Of a DNA stretch of 64,000 bases, positions 32,671 to 40,945 are shown in pieces (the first letter of the stretch is position 1; every line of letters starts with the position of its first letter). The DNA comes from Leyella stercorea. GTDB taxonomy: Bacteria; Bacteroidota; Bacteroidia; Bacteroidales; Bacteroidaceae. The notes beneath the pieces were generated by a model, which worked only from the letters and a program-made list of their open reading frames with translations, was not told where the DNA came from and ran no database searches. Both the position numbers and the translations under genes were made by a program. Where the stretch lies: positions 1 to 64,000 of the forward strand of contig NZ_JAHQUY010000003.1 in the NCBI RefSeq assembly GCF_019052365.1. Reading direction: 5' to 3'.

Positions 32671-34419
32671 TTAGGTGCACCCCCTGAAGTATTTGCTGAG
32701 CGTTTCTGCGTCAGTATCTGCATCCGTAAATACTTCGAGAAGCATGGGGCGATTGCCCTTGTGTGTTAGAAGTTCGCTTATTCCGCGTTTCATTTCTTCG
32801 GCGTTGTGCGCCGAGATGTATTCCACATTGTTCTGCGCGCAGATGCCTTGCGCCGTTGTCGTGTGGCTTGCGCCTACGAAGGTGTCAGCCACCGGACTCT
32901 TGTGCAGGTTGGGCAGCTGCTTGAAGATGCCGCCGCACGAGTTGTTGAGCAGCAGGATGCGCAGATTGCCGCCTACGCAACTGTTCCATAGCGCGTTCTG
33001 GTCGTAGAAGAAGCTAAGGTCGCCGATGATGCAGACGTTCAAATCCTTGTTAGATACGGCGAAACCGGCTGCTGTAGATAGCGATCCTTCGATGCCGTTC
33101 ACACCGCGGTTGCACCAGACATAATGTTTGGCGTAGATGCAGCCGAGACGTACGGCGGTGCTGTTGGCGTAGTGGGTGTTGATGCGCACGGATGCACTTT
33201 CTATCTGTTGCTCCAGGCATCTCACAGCAGCCATCTGCGAGTATTCGGGCTCGTATTTTTCGGCATGGTCTGCCCACTTTTCGAGCAGACCTCTCCAATC
33301 GTTCCAGTATTTCTTACGGCTTTCTTCGTTGCGCCATGCGGCTTCGTTATCGGCGTAGCGGTCGCTGTGTGTATAAATATCGCAGAGCGCAGGCATGAGC
33401 AGCTTTAGGTCGGCGTTGCTGCATGTCACGATGTATCGCAACGACATCAGCGGGTCGCACGCATTCAGCGGGTCTGCCGTAACAAGACACGACGGTGCCT
33501 GTGTCTGTCGCAGCCAGCGTCGCGTAGCCTTACTCACCAAGGTGTCGCCGATGTATATAATGTAGTCGGGGGCGTAGCGACTTGCGTCGTCGCACTCGCC
33601 GTCTTGCTGTTCGGGGTGGGTTGTCAAGCGTCTGACAGCCTCGTCGAAGTGAATGGTTTCGCTGCTGCTGTTAGACAGAGGTTCGGCGAAAACCACAAAG
33701 TGTTTGGCAAGTTCGCCGATGTCGAAAGGCGAACTTCCGAAGCCGTCGGCAGCCGTCTGTCCGACCACGATAAGTGGGCGCTTCGCCTTGAAGAGTTCCT
33801 GCTGCAGAGCCTCTATTGTGGCGTCGGTGAGAGTAACGTCGCTGTCGAGCATACGGAAGCGGCGTTCCTGCGGCAGTTCGGCAACGTCGAACGTGAAGAG
33901 CGGTTCGGTTATGGGCACGTTGATGAGCACTGGAGCCGGCTGGCGGAAAGTGGCAGCGTGCATCGCTTCGTTCACAAGACGGTTGCAATACCAGCGCTCC
34001 TCTTCGTTTCGAGGCTCGGGCAGCGACACGCTGCGGCGCACAAACCGATTTAGAGCGTCGGGTTGCGGCAGCGTCTGACCGTCGAGTTGGTCAATCCATT
34101 GCTGCGGTCGGTCGGCAGCTATGACGATGAGCGGCACATGCTGGTAGTAAGCCTCTGCCACAGCCGGAGCCGTGTTGAGCAGAGCCGAACCCGACGTGAC
34201 GCATACCACTGTAGGACGCTTCGTGCAGAGAGCCATGCCCATAGCGTAGAACGCCGCAGAGCGCTCGTCGGTGATAGGGTGGCAGTTTATTGTACCACAT
34301 TCATTGAGGTTATGCACGATGGCAGCATTGCGACTGCCCGGACAAACCACAGCGTCTGTCACTCCCCATTCGATGAGCAGCGATGTCAGTATGTTTATGT
34401 TTTCCTTGTTGCTGTACAT
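32671..34419 (-). CDS. menD: 2-succinyl-5-enolpyruvyl-6-hydroxy-3-cyclohexene-1-carboxylate synthase
   Basis: MenD is a thiamine-diphosphate enzyme that joins 2-oxoglutarate and isochorismate in menaquinone synthesis. The 582-residue protein starts with NINILTSLLIEWGVTDAVVCPGSRN, has the catalytic-Glu region TDERSAAFYAMGMAL and the ThDP/Mg motif GDLSFFYDQNALWN with NNSCGGIF. It lies 29 bases downstream of menF. The genes for MenB, MenC and MenE, which often follow, are absent here; the next gene is convergent. Confidence 0.95.
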   Translation of the reverse strand: MYSNKENINILTSLLIEWGVTDAVVCPGSRNAAIVHNLNECGTINCHPITDERSAAFYAMGMALCTKRPTVVCVTSGSALLNTAPAVAEAYYQHVPLIVIAADRPQQWIDQLDGQTLPQPDALNRFVRRSVSLPEPRNEEERWYCNRLVNEAMHAATFRQPAPVLINVPITEPLFTFDVAELPQERRFRMLDSDVTLTDATIEALQQELFKAKRPLIVVGQTAADGFGSSPFDIGELAKHFVVFAEPLSNSSSETIHFDEAVRRLTTHPEQQDGECDDASRYAPDYIIYIGDTLVSKATRRWLRQTQAPSCLVTADPLNACDPLMSLRYIVTCSNADLKLLMPALCDIYTHSDRYADNEAAWRNEESRKKYWNDWRGLLEKWADHAEKYEPEYSQMAAVRCLEQQIESASVRINTHYANSTAVRLGCIYAKHYVWCNRGVNGIEGSLSTAAGFAVSNKDLNVCIIGDLSFFYDQNALWNSCVGGNLRILLLNNSCGGIFKQLPNLHKSPVADTFVGASHTTTAQGICAQNNVEYISAHNAEEMKRGISELLTHKGNRPMLLEVFTDADTDAETLSKYFRGCT

Positions 34420-34448
34420 TTTTTCTATGATTGTCTCACGTGCGATGC

Positions 34449-35558
34449 TTATTTATGCTTGAACAGTTGTCGCATAGTGTTCATCTTAGCCTCTGTTTCC
34501 TCCCACTCCGACTGACACTCGCTGTCCTTAAGCAGTCCGCCGCCGGCGTAAAGTCGGTAAGCGACGCTCTCCGTGCCTCCTTCTATCTGCATGCAGCGCA
34601 GCGTTACGAAGAGTCGGGTGTCGCCTGTGGGGTCGATAAGTCCGGTGAAGCCGCTGTAGTAGCTGCGTTCTCCCGACTCGTTCTGCAGGATGAAGTCGCG
34701 TGTTGCAGCCTTCGGCATACCGCATACCGCCGGAGTAGGGTGCAAAGCGTTGATGAGATCGCCGAGATGTTCCGAGTTGTTGAGGCTGAAACGAATGTCG
34801 GAGCGCAGATGAACGAGGTCGCCGGCACGCACGGTGTAGGGTCCGTCTACGGAGAAATCGTCGCTGAACTGCTCCACACACTCCGTGAGGTACGTCTCAA
34901 CGCAGCGTTGTTCCTTAATGTTTTTCGTGCTCCAGTGAATATCGTCCTTTCCTATAGCGCCACCTTCCACGTCGAAGTCGAGGTTTGCGCCGCTCAGACG
35001 CATCGTTCCGGCGAGTGCCATCGTGTGCATTGCTCCGTCGGTGCCGCCGATTAGCGTCTCTGGTGTGGCGATAATCCATGTTCCGCTACGCTCGGTTGAG
35101 AACAGCGTGACGAACATGCGCGGATATCTACGGCAGGCGCGTGCAAAGAGCGTGAGCGGCGAAATCTGCTCCGTCGCTGTGAGTCGCGCGCTGCGTGCAA
35201 GCACAATCTTCTGGAAGGCGCCTGCGGAAAGCTGCCCGTGATAATTGTGGAAGTCGACGGCGTAACGCTCGCGCTCCTCCTCGTAATCGGCGTCAATGAG
35301 CATCGCAGACACGTCGCTGTCGGCGTTCAGCATCGCTTGGTCTGAACACGAATCCGTTTTCTCCGAGCATAGCTCCACTTCCTCCCAATCCGTCGGCATC
35401 AGGAGTATGGGGCAATCTGCCGATGGTGCGAACGGAGCGATTACGAAGCCGCGCCGTCCGTTCAGTTCGGCGAGCGAAGCAATCTCTTCGGGTTCGGTTG
35501 TGAGTCGGTTGCGGAATATGTGCGTAGAGTGTGGCAGTCGGAAATATACGTAGCTCAT
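34449..35558 (-). CDS. menF: Isochorismate synthase
   Basis: This 369-residue chorismate-binding enzyme converts chorismate to isochorismate for menaquinone. Motifs: FQKIVLARSARL with the general base Lys, ATPETLIGG, MALAGTMRLSGA, a NSEHLGDLINAL metal-binding Glu region and FTGLIDP. Isochorismate synthase rather than anthranilate or salicylate synthase is inferred from the menD neighbour. It begins one base after the end of the thioesterase gene, so expression is coupled. Confidence 0.93.
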   Translation of the reverse strand: MSYVYFRLPHSTHIFRNRLTTEPEEIASLAELNGRRGFVIAPFAPSADCPILLMPTDWEEVELCSEKTDSCSDQAMLNADSDVSAMLIDADYEEERERYAVDFHNYHGQLSAGAFQKIVLARSARLTATEQISPLTLFARACRRYPRMFVTLFSTERSGTWIIATPETLIGGTDGAMHTMALAGTMRLSGANLDFDVEGGAIGKDDIHWSTKNIKEQRCVETYLTECVEQFSDDFSVDGPYTVRAGDLVHLRSDIRFSLNNSEHLGDLINALHPTPAVCGMPKAATRDFILQNESGERSYYSGFTGLIDPTGDTRLFVTLRCMQIEGGTESVAYRLYAGGGLLKDSECQSEWEETEAKMNTMRQLFKHK

Positions 35559-35559
35559 T

Positions 35560-35973
35560 CTATTTCGGTTTGTTCATCACAAAGTTGGTCACTTCTACCG
35601 ACGAAATCAAGTCGCCAGCCTCGTTGCGTATGTCCACATGCCACTGGTGCAGCGTTTTTCCTTTGTGCAGAATGTGCGCTGTAGCGGTCACGGTGTCGCC
35701 GTCGAGCACCGCCTTCACGTGACTGCCGCTCACGTTGATGCCCACACATATATTGTTCGGACAGAGAGCGAGCGAGCCTACGCCAGCCAGGTTCTCGGCA
35801 AGTGCGAGCGATGCGCCGCCACTGAGGAATCCGAAAATCTGACGATTGCGCTCGTCTACCTTCATGCGAGCCTGACATGTGTCGGGGTCGGGCGTAGAGA
35901 TAAACTCCATGCCGAGTGTGTTAGAGAGTCCGTCGCGCTTCAAGAGCACTTCCTTTATCTTGTCTATATTCAT
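35560..35973 (-). CDS. Hotdog-fold thioesterase, probably DHNA-CoA hydrolase
   Basis: This 137-residue PaaI-type protein shows FLSGGASLALAENLAG with the catalytic Glu and GINVSGSHVKAV. Directly before menF, it probably hydrolyses 1,4-dihydroxy-2-naphthoyl-CoA, the MenI step. Substrate specificity cannot be read directly. A 144-base gap without a clear gene separates it from aroB upstream. Confidence 0.85.
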   Translation of the reverse strand: MNIDKIKEVLLKRDGLSNTLGMEFISTPDPDTCQARMKVDERNRQIFGFLSGGASLALAENLAGVGSLALCPNNICVGINVSGSHVKAVLDGDTVTATAHILHKGKTLHQWHVDIRNEAGDLISSVEVTNFVMNKPK

Positions 35974-36117
35974 AATATCAAGTATTAAGTAGTCGTAGAG
36001 AAACGTTTTTCTCCTTTATATTATTGTTATGTTCCGAGTATTCTCCGTTATGTTTAGGATAAAATCCTGTTCGGTAAATTATTAATTCCTGTTGAATCCC
36101 TGCTGCTCAGCCTTCTG

Positions 36118-37245
36118 TCAATAGCCCTCTCTGATGAAGTCGAGCGCTTCACATATCTCCTCGTCGGTGGCAGTCTGGTTGATGCGTATGTCGCCGATGT
36201 TGTGGAGCAGGGTGAAGTTGATTACGCCCGCCGTGTTCTTCTTGTCGTGGCGCATGAGGTCGAGCAGAGTGGGGTAGTCGTTGCACGTGAACTCCGTCTG
36301 AGCGTAGTTCTCGCGTATGAAGCGTGTCGTCTGATGCAGCCTTTCGGTGGGGAAGCCAGCTTTGCGTGCACTCATATACAACTCGCCAATCAAGCCGAAG
36401 GCTACAGCATAGCCATGCAGCAACGGTCTGTTCCCCAGTGCGCTTGAGATAGCTGTGCCCCCTGTGGTTTGATTGATTGGTGCAGTTGAGACAACTGCAC
36501 CCCCTGCTTGTTGTAGAGCGAACTCCTCCAGCGCATGACCGATAGTATGACCGAAGTTGAGCGCCTTGCGTATGCCGTGCTCGTGAGGGTCTTCCGCCAC
36601 GATGCGCTCCTTCACGGCGATAGACTCAGCCACCATGCGCTGCAGTTCGGCGAGGTCGGGCTGCGAGAGGTCGAAGTTGACGTGCTCAGCCCACATGCGT
36701 TCGTCGCTGATGAGCGCATGCTTCAGCATCTCGGCGTAGCCCGAACAGAGGTTCTCGGCGTCGAGCGTGTCGAGAAAGCTGGTGTTTATGATGACGAAGC
36801 GTGCGTCGGCGAACGCTCCTATCTCGTTCTTCAGTCCGCCGAAGTTGATGCCCGTCTTGCCTCCCACCGCCGCGTCTACCATAGCGAGCAGCGTCGTGGG
36901 TATGTTTATGAAGTTGATGCCGCGCTTGAACGTGGCGGCAGCGAATCCGCCGAGGTCGGTTATCATGCCGCCGCCGAGGTTTATGAGCAGTGAGTGGCGT
37001 GTTGCGCCGCCCTGCTGCAGCGCTGTCCACACGTCGCCGAGCGCGGAGAGCGTCTTATGCTGGTCGCCGTGAGGAATGGTGATGGGCACGGCATCGTACT
37101 GCGCAAGCAGCGCCGCCACTTTCGGCAGGCAGCACTCGTGCGTAGTGTCGTCGGTGAGCACAAAGACGCGGTCGTGCTCCGACTCGGCGATGGCTGTCGC
37201 CAAGTCGTGCTCTATGTCGTTTGAAATGATAATCTGTTGTTGCAT
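36118..37245 (-). CDS. aroB: 3-dehydroquinate synthase with an in-frame repeat insertion
   Basis: AroB converts DAHP to 3-dehydroquinate using NAD and zinc. The 375-residue protein has GGGMITDLGGFAAATFKRG, IPTTLLAMVDAAVGGKTGI, the Glu ligand (SGYAEMLKHAL) and the two His ligands in GHTIGHALE and LLHGYAV. Between those His ligands are 44 residues against about 17 in Escherichia coli. The extra 26 codons (36436-36513) match a hairpin repeat family found intergenically. The other motifs are intact, so the enzyme may still work with an enlarged loop. It follows the DUF4230 pair (8-base gap) and supplies chorismate upstream of the menaquinone genes. Confidence 0.94.
   Translation of the reverse strand: MQQQIIISNDIEHDLATAIAESEHDRVFVLTDDTTHECCLPKVAALLAQYDAVPITIPHGDQHKTLSALGDVWTALQQGGATRHSLLINLGGGMITDLGGFAAATFKRGINFINIPTTLLAMVDAAVGGKTGINFGGLKNEIGAFADARFVIINTSFLDTLDAENLCSGYAEMLKHALISDERMWAEHVNFDLSQPDLAELQRMVAESIAVKERIVAEDPHEHGIRKALNFGHTIGHALEEFALQQAGGAVVSTAPINQTTGGTAISSALGNRPLLHGYAVAFGLIGELYMSARKAGFPTERLHQTTRFIRENYAQTEFTCNDYPTLLDLMRHDKKNTAGVINFTLLHNIGDIRINQTATDEEICEALDFIREGY
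36436..36513 (-). repeat. 78-bp repeat insertion inside aroB
   Basis: On the minus strand it contains GGGGGTGCAGTTG, TCT, CAACTGCACC: a perfect 10-bp hairpin with a 3-base loop. A diverged second copy follows (GGGGGCACAGCTATCTCAAG). The same sequence is repeated at 46345-46660. The insertion is exactly 26 codons with no stop, coding for the Ala/Gly/Thr-rich loop QQAGGAVV to AISSAL. Confidence 0.85.
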
Positions 37246-37253
37246 ATCTCTCT

Positions 37254-37934
37254 TTAGAATTCCACGCGTGTCTTTTCAAAGCCCAGCGAGTGGAGCAGCT
37301 GTTCGAACTGCTCCTTGGCGTTCTCGCGCGCTTTTCGGTAGTTCTTCTCGGTGAGGCAGCGGCGGCGCATCTTCTCCGCAGCGCGGTAGTACATAGCCTG
37401 TCGGTCGGCGTGAGTCCACTTTCCCGACGCTATGAACGAGCGTGTGCGCGCCTCGTCGATGAAGTTGTCGTCGAGCAGCTTCACAGGCGGCAACTTAGCC
37501 ACGAGCGTATCGCCCGACATGGCGAGCCATCCCTCGCGCGTCTCCTTCAGGTTGAAGCCGATGCGCAACGTTCCGTAGTAGATGCGCACCAGTTCGCTCT
37601 TCGAGAACACGCCGCGTCGCAGCGTGTCTACCATCTCCTCGTCGTCAATCTCGAGGAACGACCACTCGCCGATTTGCTCTATCGAGCGTATCAGCGTGGG
37701 CGTGATGTCTATCTTCTCGTTCTTCGTTATCTCGGGCAGCGTGGTGTTGTTGTTCGTGAGTCCTTTCTTCACGCCTACAATCAGCTTCACGGCGATAATC
37801 ACCACTATCAGCACGAGCGCCAGCTTCAGCCAAACGCCCGCAGGCACCTTTTTGAGTGCAGCCATTACGCTGCGTCCTATCTTTTCGAGCTTCGGCATAT
37901 CCTGCTTCTCTCGGTTCTGTTTGTTCGTCTCCAT
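37254..37934 (-). CDS. DUF4230 membrane protein
   Basis: This 226-residue protein has a basic N-terminus, one membrane helix (about 37-58, LKLALVLIVVIIAVKLIVGV) and a periplasmic DUF4230 domain: PTLIRSIEQIGEWSFLEI, the central GFNLKE..WLAMSGDTLVAKLPPVKLLDD, and the late helix RRRCLTEKNYRKARENAKEQ. Function of the family is unknown. It forms a tandem with another DUF4230 gene upstream (44-base gap) and lies 8 bases before aroB, so the three genes form an operon. Confidence 0.85.
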   Translation of the reverse strand: METNKQNREKQDMPKLEKIGRSVMAALKKVPAGVWLKLALVLIVVIIAVKLIVGVKKGLTNNNTTLPEITKNEKIDITPTLIRSIEQIGEWSFLEIDDEEMVDTLRRGVFSKSELVRIYYGTLRIGFNLKETREGWLAMSGDTLVAKLPPVKLLDDNFIDEARTRSFIASGKWTHADRQAMYYRAAEKMRRRCLTEKNYRKARENAKEQFEQLLHSLGFEKTRVEF

Positions 37935-37978
37935 ACTTTTGCCTTTTAAAGAGTTGAGTAATGTGTTGCGTTGTCAGC

Positions 37979-38692
37979 CTATCGGCGTGTGGCGTTGCCC
38001 TTGTTCTCTACAGAACTTGAGCTGATGATGCCCTCTACATCCGCAGGCGTGAATTTCTTGCGGAACGAGATGGTGATGTTCTGCGGCTTGTAGCCCAGCT
38101 GTCTGAGAATGGGCACAATGGCGTTGGCGGCACTCTGGCGCGCACGCTCCGTGATGTCGCTGTTGGCAATGTCGTGGATGATCACCTCGCGGCCCTGCAT
38201 CTCGTAGCTTTGCAGCTCCTCCTCGCTAAAGTTACTGCGCATGAGCGCCACATATTCCTTAATCTCGTTGTGGTCGATGCGCGACGAGGTGAGCACGATG
38301 CGCGGGTCGGGCAGAATAAGCTCGATGTGCGTAGAGTCGCGGCGCACGTTGTCGGCGGAGAACTCGGTGAAGTCGACGTAAGCCTTCAGCGTGGCCTCCA
38401 TCGGTATAGCCACCTTGCGCTGTCCGAGCGGCAACGTTATGTTGTACTTCTTGCTGAAGAGCTTGCCCTTCAGCTTTATATCGTCGTCGTGCGTCACAAT
38501 TTTGTGCACCTGATACTCCGTGGTGTACAGACGCGAGCACTTCTGTATCTGCATCACGAGCGTAGCGGTCGTGTCTATGCGCTCCACCTGCTCGGTCGGC
38601 TTCACCGGCTCTGGCGTCTTCGGCTGCTTCTTTCCGCACGAAACCATCATTGCGGCGGCAGTCATGCAAAATATAAACAATAACTTTCTCAT
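37979..38692 (-). CDS. DUF4230 lipoprotein
   Basis: This 237-residue protein has a lipoprotein signal: MRKLLFIFCMTAAAMMVSC, acylated Cys at about 19. The DUF4230 domain shows LYTTEYQVHKIVTHDDD, the GQRKVAIPMEATLKAYVDF strand and LPDPRIVLTSSRIDH. It pairs with the membrane-anchored DUF4230 protein downstream, which suggests the two contact each other across the periplasm. Function unknown. Confidence 0.85.
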   Translation of the reverse strand: MRKLLFIFCMTAAAMMVSCGKKQPKTPEPVKPTEQVERIDTTATLVMQIQKCSRLYTTEYQVHKIVTHDDDIKLKGKLFSKKYNITLPLGQRKVAIPMEATLKAYVDFTEFSADNVRRDSTHIELILPDPRIVLTSSRIDHNEIKEYVALMRSNFSEEELQSYEMQGREVIIHDIANSDITERARQSAANAIVPILRQLGYKPQNITISFRKKFTPADVEGIISSSSVENKGNATRR

Positions 38693-38806
38693 GTCGATTC
38701 TGGTTTAAATACAGTTCACATTCCGTTTAATTTCTGTTTATTTGCAAAAGTACGTTTTTTATTTGAATGTGCAAGCGTATTTTATATGTATGTGGAATAT
38801 TTTTTA

Positions 38807-38814
38807 TACCTTTG
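38807..38814 (+). promoter_or_regulatory. -7 box abutting the DUF4738 start codon
   Basis: TACCTTTG lies 5 bases before the ATG at 38820, so transcription would begin at or just before the start codon, implying a leaderless mRNA. It fixes the start at 38820 and excludes the in-frame ATG at 38742. Confidence 0.55.
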
Positions 38815-38819
38815 CTCGC

Positions 38820-39407
38820 ATGAAAAAGACTAATTGCATAAAGAAAGTTATCCGCTGCGCGGCACTATGCGCTGCGGCGCTCCTCGTGGCGTCGTGTGCG
38901 GAGAAACCGAAAAGCGACAACATAATAGTGCACAAGCGCGCCAAGGTGCAGAAGAAGCAGACGCAGGCCATGAGCGGCTACGAGGACAAGCGCAACGTGG
39001 AGTGGCTCGGCGCAACCTATAAGGTGTGCGTGGAGCGTAAGTCGGACAACACACTGCCCCTTACCTACGACGAGCAGGGCAACAGCTACTACGACAACCG
39101 CATCTCGGTGCGCGTGCTGCGCAGCGACGGGTCGGTGTTCTTCGAGCGCACGTTCCTCAAGACCGACTTCACGCAGTACATCAGCGACACATACTCGAAG
39201 GGAGCGTTGCTCGGAGTGGTGTTCGATTGCGTTGACGGCGACGCCCTTCGCTTTGCGGCAAGCGTCGGTTCGCCCGACAAGATGAGCGACGAGTACGAGC
39301 CGCTCGTAGTGAAAGTGTCACGATTGGGCGCCTTGAGCGTGGCTAAGGACACGAAGCTCGACACTGCAAGCGAAGACGAACTCGAAGACGAGGACGACGG
39401 AGTGTAA
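38820..39407 (+). CDS. DUF4738 lipoprotein
   Basis: From the ATG at 38820 this is a 195-residue protein with a lipoprotein signal (CAALCAAALLVASC, acylated Cys about 25). The body has the DUF4738 pattern: RNVEWLGATYKVCVERKSD, a DEQGNSYYDNRISVRVLRSDGS segment and FFERTFLKTDF. The C-terminus is very acidic (EDELEDEDDGV). The upstream ATG at 38742 would overlap the -7 box and lacks a signal. Function unknown. Confidence 0.85.
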   Translation: MKKTNCIKKVIRCAALCAAALLVASCAEKPKSDNIIVHKRAKVQKKQTQAMSGYEDKRNVEWLGATYKVCVERKSDNTLPLTYDEQGNSYYDNRISVRVLRSDGSVFFERTFLKTDFTQYISDTYSKGALLGVVFDCVDGDALRFAASVGSPDKMSDEYEPLVVKVSRLGALSVAKDTKLDTASEDELEDEDDGV

Positions 39408-39520
39408 ACCTGTATGTTCATTTCCAATAAATAATGTATTCATAAACATGTGTTTCCTACTAACCTATTGAATTTGATAGTCATTTAGGAACGATTACGT
39501 GAGTAATTTGGCTCTTAGAA

Positions 39521-39566
39521 AGACAGCAAAGACTCCGCCGCAAGTGCGGCAGAGTCTTTGCTGTCT
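39521..39566. terminator. Bidirectional terminator between the DUF4738 and S4 genes
   Basis: Arms AGACAGCAAAGACTC (39521-39535) and the complement at 39552-39566 enclose a further CCGC/GCGG pairing. The genes on both sides converge on it. Confidence 0.8.
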
Positions 39567-39613
39567 ATTTTAAATCAATGATAACGGAGAAATTTATTAG
39601 CTTTAGTGTAGCG

Positions 39614-40036
39614 CTACTCGTCGAAATCAAATTCGTCGTCGAAGTCGTCGAAGCCGAACATGGCAGGCTCGGCGAACGCATCCAGTGCGCGGCGCTCCTT
39701 CTTCGTCGGTCGACCCGTGCCGCGTGCGCGGTCTACGAAACCGCTGATGCGACTCATCTCGAGCAGTTCGTACTGCTTCGGGTCGGTCACGTTCTCGTAA
39801 ATCTCCGGCAGGAGCTTAGCGCCCACGCGCTGCTCTATCGTCTTCAGAACCTTGAACGAGTAGGTTACTGGCGGCTTCTTTACGCTCACCACATCGCCCA
39901 CCTTCACCGTGCGGCTCGGCTTCACGGTCACTCCGCCCAGCATGACGCGTCCGTTCTTGCAGGCGTCGGCTGCTATGGAGCGCGTCTTGAATATGCGCGC
40001 CGCCCACAGCCATTTGTCTATACGTGCTACTTCCAT
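39614..40036 (-). CDS. S4-domain RNA-binding protein (HslR-like)
   Basis: This 140-residue protein has an S4 domain at the N-terminus: MEVARIDKWLWAARIFKTRS, then NGRVMLGGVTVKPSRTVKVGD. It is followed by a basic region and an acidic tail (FDDFDDEFDFDE). The layout matches Hsp15 (HslR), which rescues 50S subunits with stalled peptidyl-tRNA. The pth gene next to it, another peptidyl-tRNA rescue function, supports that role. Confidence 0.88.
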   Translation of the reverse strand: MEVARIDKWLWAARIFKTRSIAADACKNGRVMLGGVTVKPSRTVKVGDVVSVKKPPVTYSFKVLKTIEQRVGAKLLPEIYENVTDPKQYELLEMSRISGFVDRARGTGRPTKKERRALDAFAEPAMFGFDDFDDEFDFDE

Positions 40037-40058
40037 GTTAAAAGTAAAAAAGACTTTT

Positions 40059-40147
40059 AAAAGTAAAAAAGTAAAAGAGTAAAAAAGTAAAAAGCAAAGG
40101 CTCAGAAAGGCTTATTGAGGCTTATTGAGGCTTAGAAAGGCTTAAAA
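40059..40147. repeat. Two adjacent simple-sequence arrays (8 bp and 10 bp)
   Basis: Four 8-bp units (AAAAGTAA, AAAAGTAA, AAGAGTAA, AAAAGTAA) run from 40059 to 40090. Five 10-bp units of AGGCTTATTG type run from 40098 to 40147. They fill the gap between pth and the S4 gene. Confidence 0.8.
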
Positions 40148-40165
40148 AGCTTAGCTAAACCTAAC

Positions 40166-40744
40166 CTATTTGTGCTTCTTTCCGAGCTTGTTGAACTGGT
40201 TCATCGTGATGTTCAGTCCGGCAAGCACAAAGCTCTTTATTATCTCCACTGCCAGGTCGATGCTCGGCTGCAGCGTCTGCATATCCTCAGCGCTGTACTT
40301 GCCCAGCACCCAGTCTACCTGCGCGCCACGCTGGAAGTCGGCGCCGATGCCCATGCGCAGACGCGCATACTGCTGTCCGATGAGCTGCTGGATGTTGCCC
40401 AGTCCGTTGTGTCCGCCGTTCGATCCGTTGCCCTTCAGACGGAAGTCGCCGAGCGGAATTGAGAGGTCGTCCACAACGACGAGCAGTCTTGTCTGGTCGA
40501 TATTCTCCTTCTGCAGCCAGTAGCGCACGGCGTTGCCGCTGAGGTTCATGTATGTTGTCGGCTTGAGGATGAATACCTTGCGCCCCTTAAGCGAAGTCTC
40601 CGCCACGAAGCCGTAGCGCTTGTCCTCGAAGGAGGCGCCCACCGACTTTGCCAGTTCGTCAACGACCATGAAGCCCGTGTTGTGGCGTGTGTGGTCGTAC
40701 TCGGCGCCGGGGTTTCCCAAGCCTACTATTAAGAATTTGTCCAT
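40166..40744 (-). CDS. pth: Peptidyl-tRNA hydrolase
   Basis: Pth releases peptides from prematurely dropped peptidyl-tRNA. The 192-residue protein starts VGLGNPGAEYDHTRHNTGF, with the catalytic His in TRHNTGF (about residue 21), followed by KPTTYMNLSG and VVDDLSIPLGDFRLKGNGSNGGHNGL with the catalytic Asp. Length is normal. It lies between rplY upstream and the S4 gene downstream, separated from both by repeats. Confidence 0.96.
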   Translation of the reverse strand: MDKFLIVGLGNPGAEYDHTRHNTGFMVVDELAKSVGASFEDKRYGFVAETSLKGRKVFILKPTTYMNLSGNAVRYWLQKENIDQTRLLVVVDDLSIPLGDFRLKGNGSNGGHNGLGNIQQLIGQQYARLRMGIGADFQRGAQVDWVLGKYSAEDMQTLQPSIDLAVEIIKSFVLAGLNITMNQFNKLGKKHK

Positions 40745-40752
40745 GATGTTGG

Positions 40753-40885
40753 GTTGTTGTGATGTTATGTTGTGATGGTGAGATGGTGAGGTGGTGAGAT
40801 TTGTTGTGTTGAGATGTTGTTATGTTGAGGTGTTGAGATTTGTTATGTTGCTAATATCAACACCTCAACATCTCACCACCTCACC
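40753..40885. repeat. 8-bp repeat family, large inverted array (locus 3)
   Basis: About thirteen units in the GTTGAGAT/GGTGAGAT orientation (with occasional 7-bp units) are followed from 40855 by ATCAAC, ACCTCAAC, ATCTCACC and ACCTCACC in the other orientation. The array begins 9 bases upstream of the pth start codon, so it would form the pth leader. Confidence 0.8.
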
Positions 40886-40891
40886 AAATAT

Positions 40892-40926
40892 AAAAAGCGC
40901 ACACGTCGTCGACGCATGCGCTTTTT
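40892..40926 (-). terminator. Terminator after rplY
   Basis: AAAAAGCGCA (40892-40901) pairs with TGCGCTTTTT (40917-40926) around a 15-base loop that is itself nearly palindromic. On the minus strand a T-run follows, 20 bases beyond the rplY stop codon. Confidence 0.85.
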
Positions 40927-40945
40927 GTATTTCTATCTGATGTCA

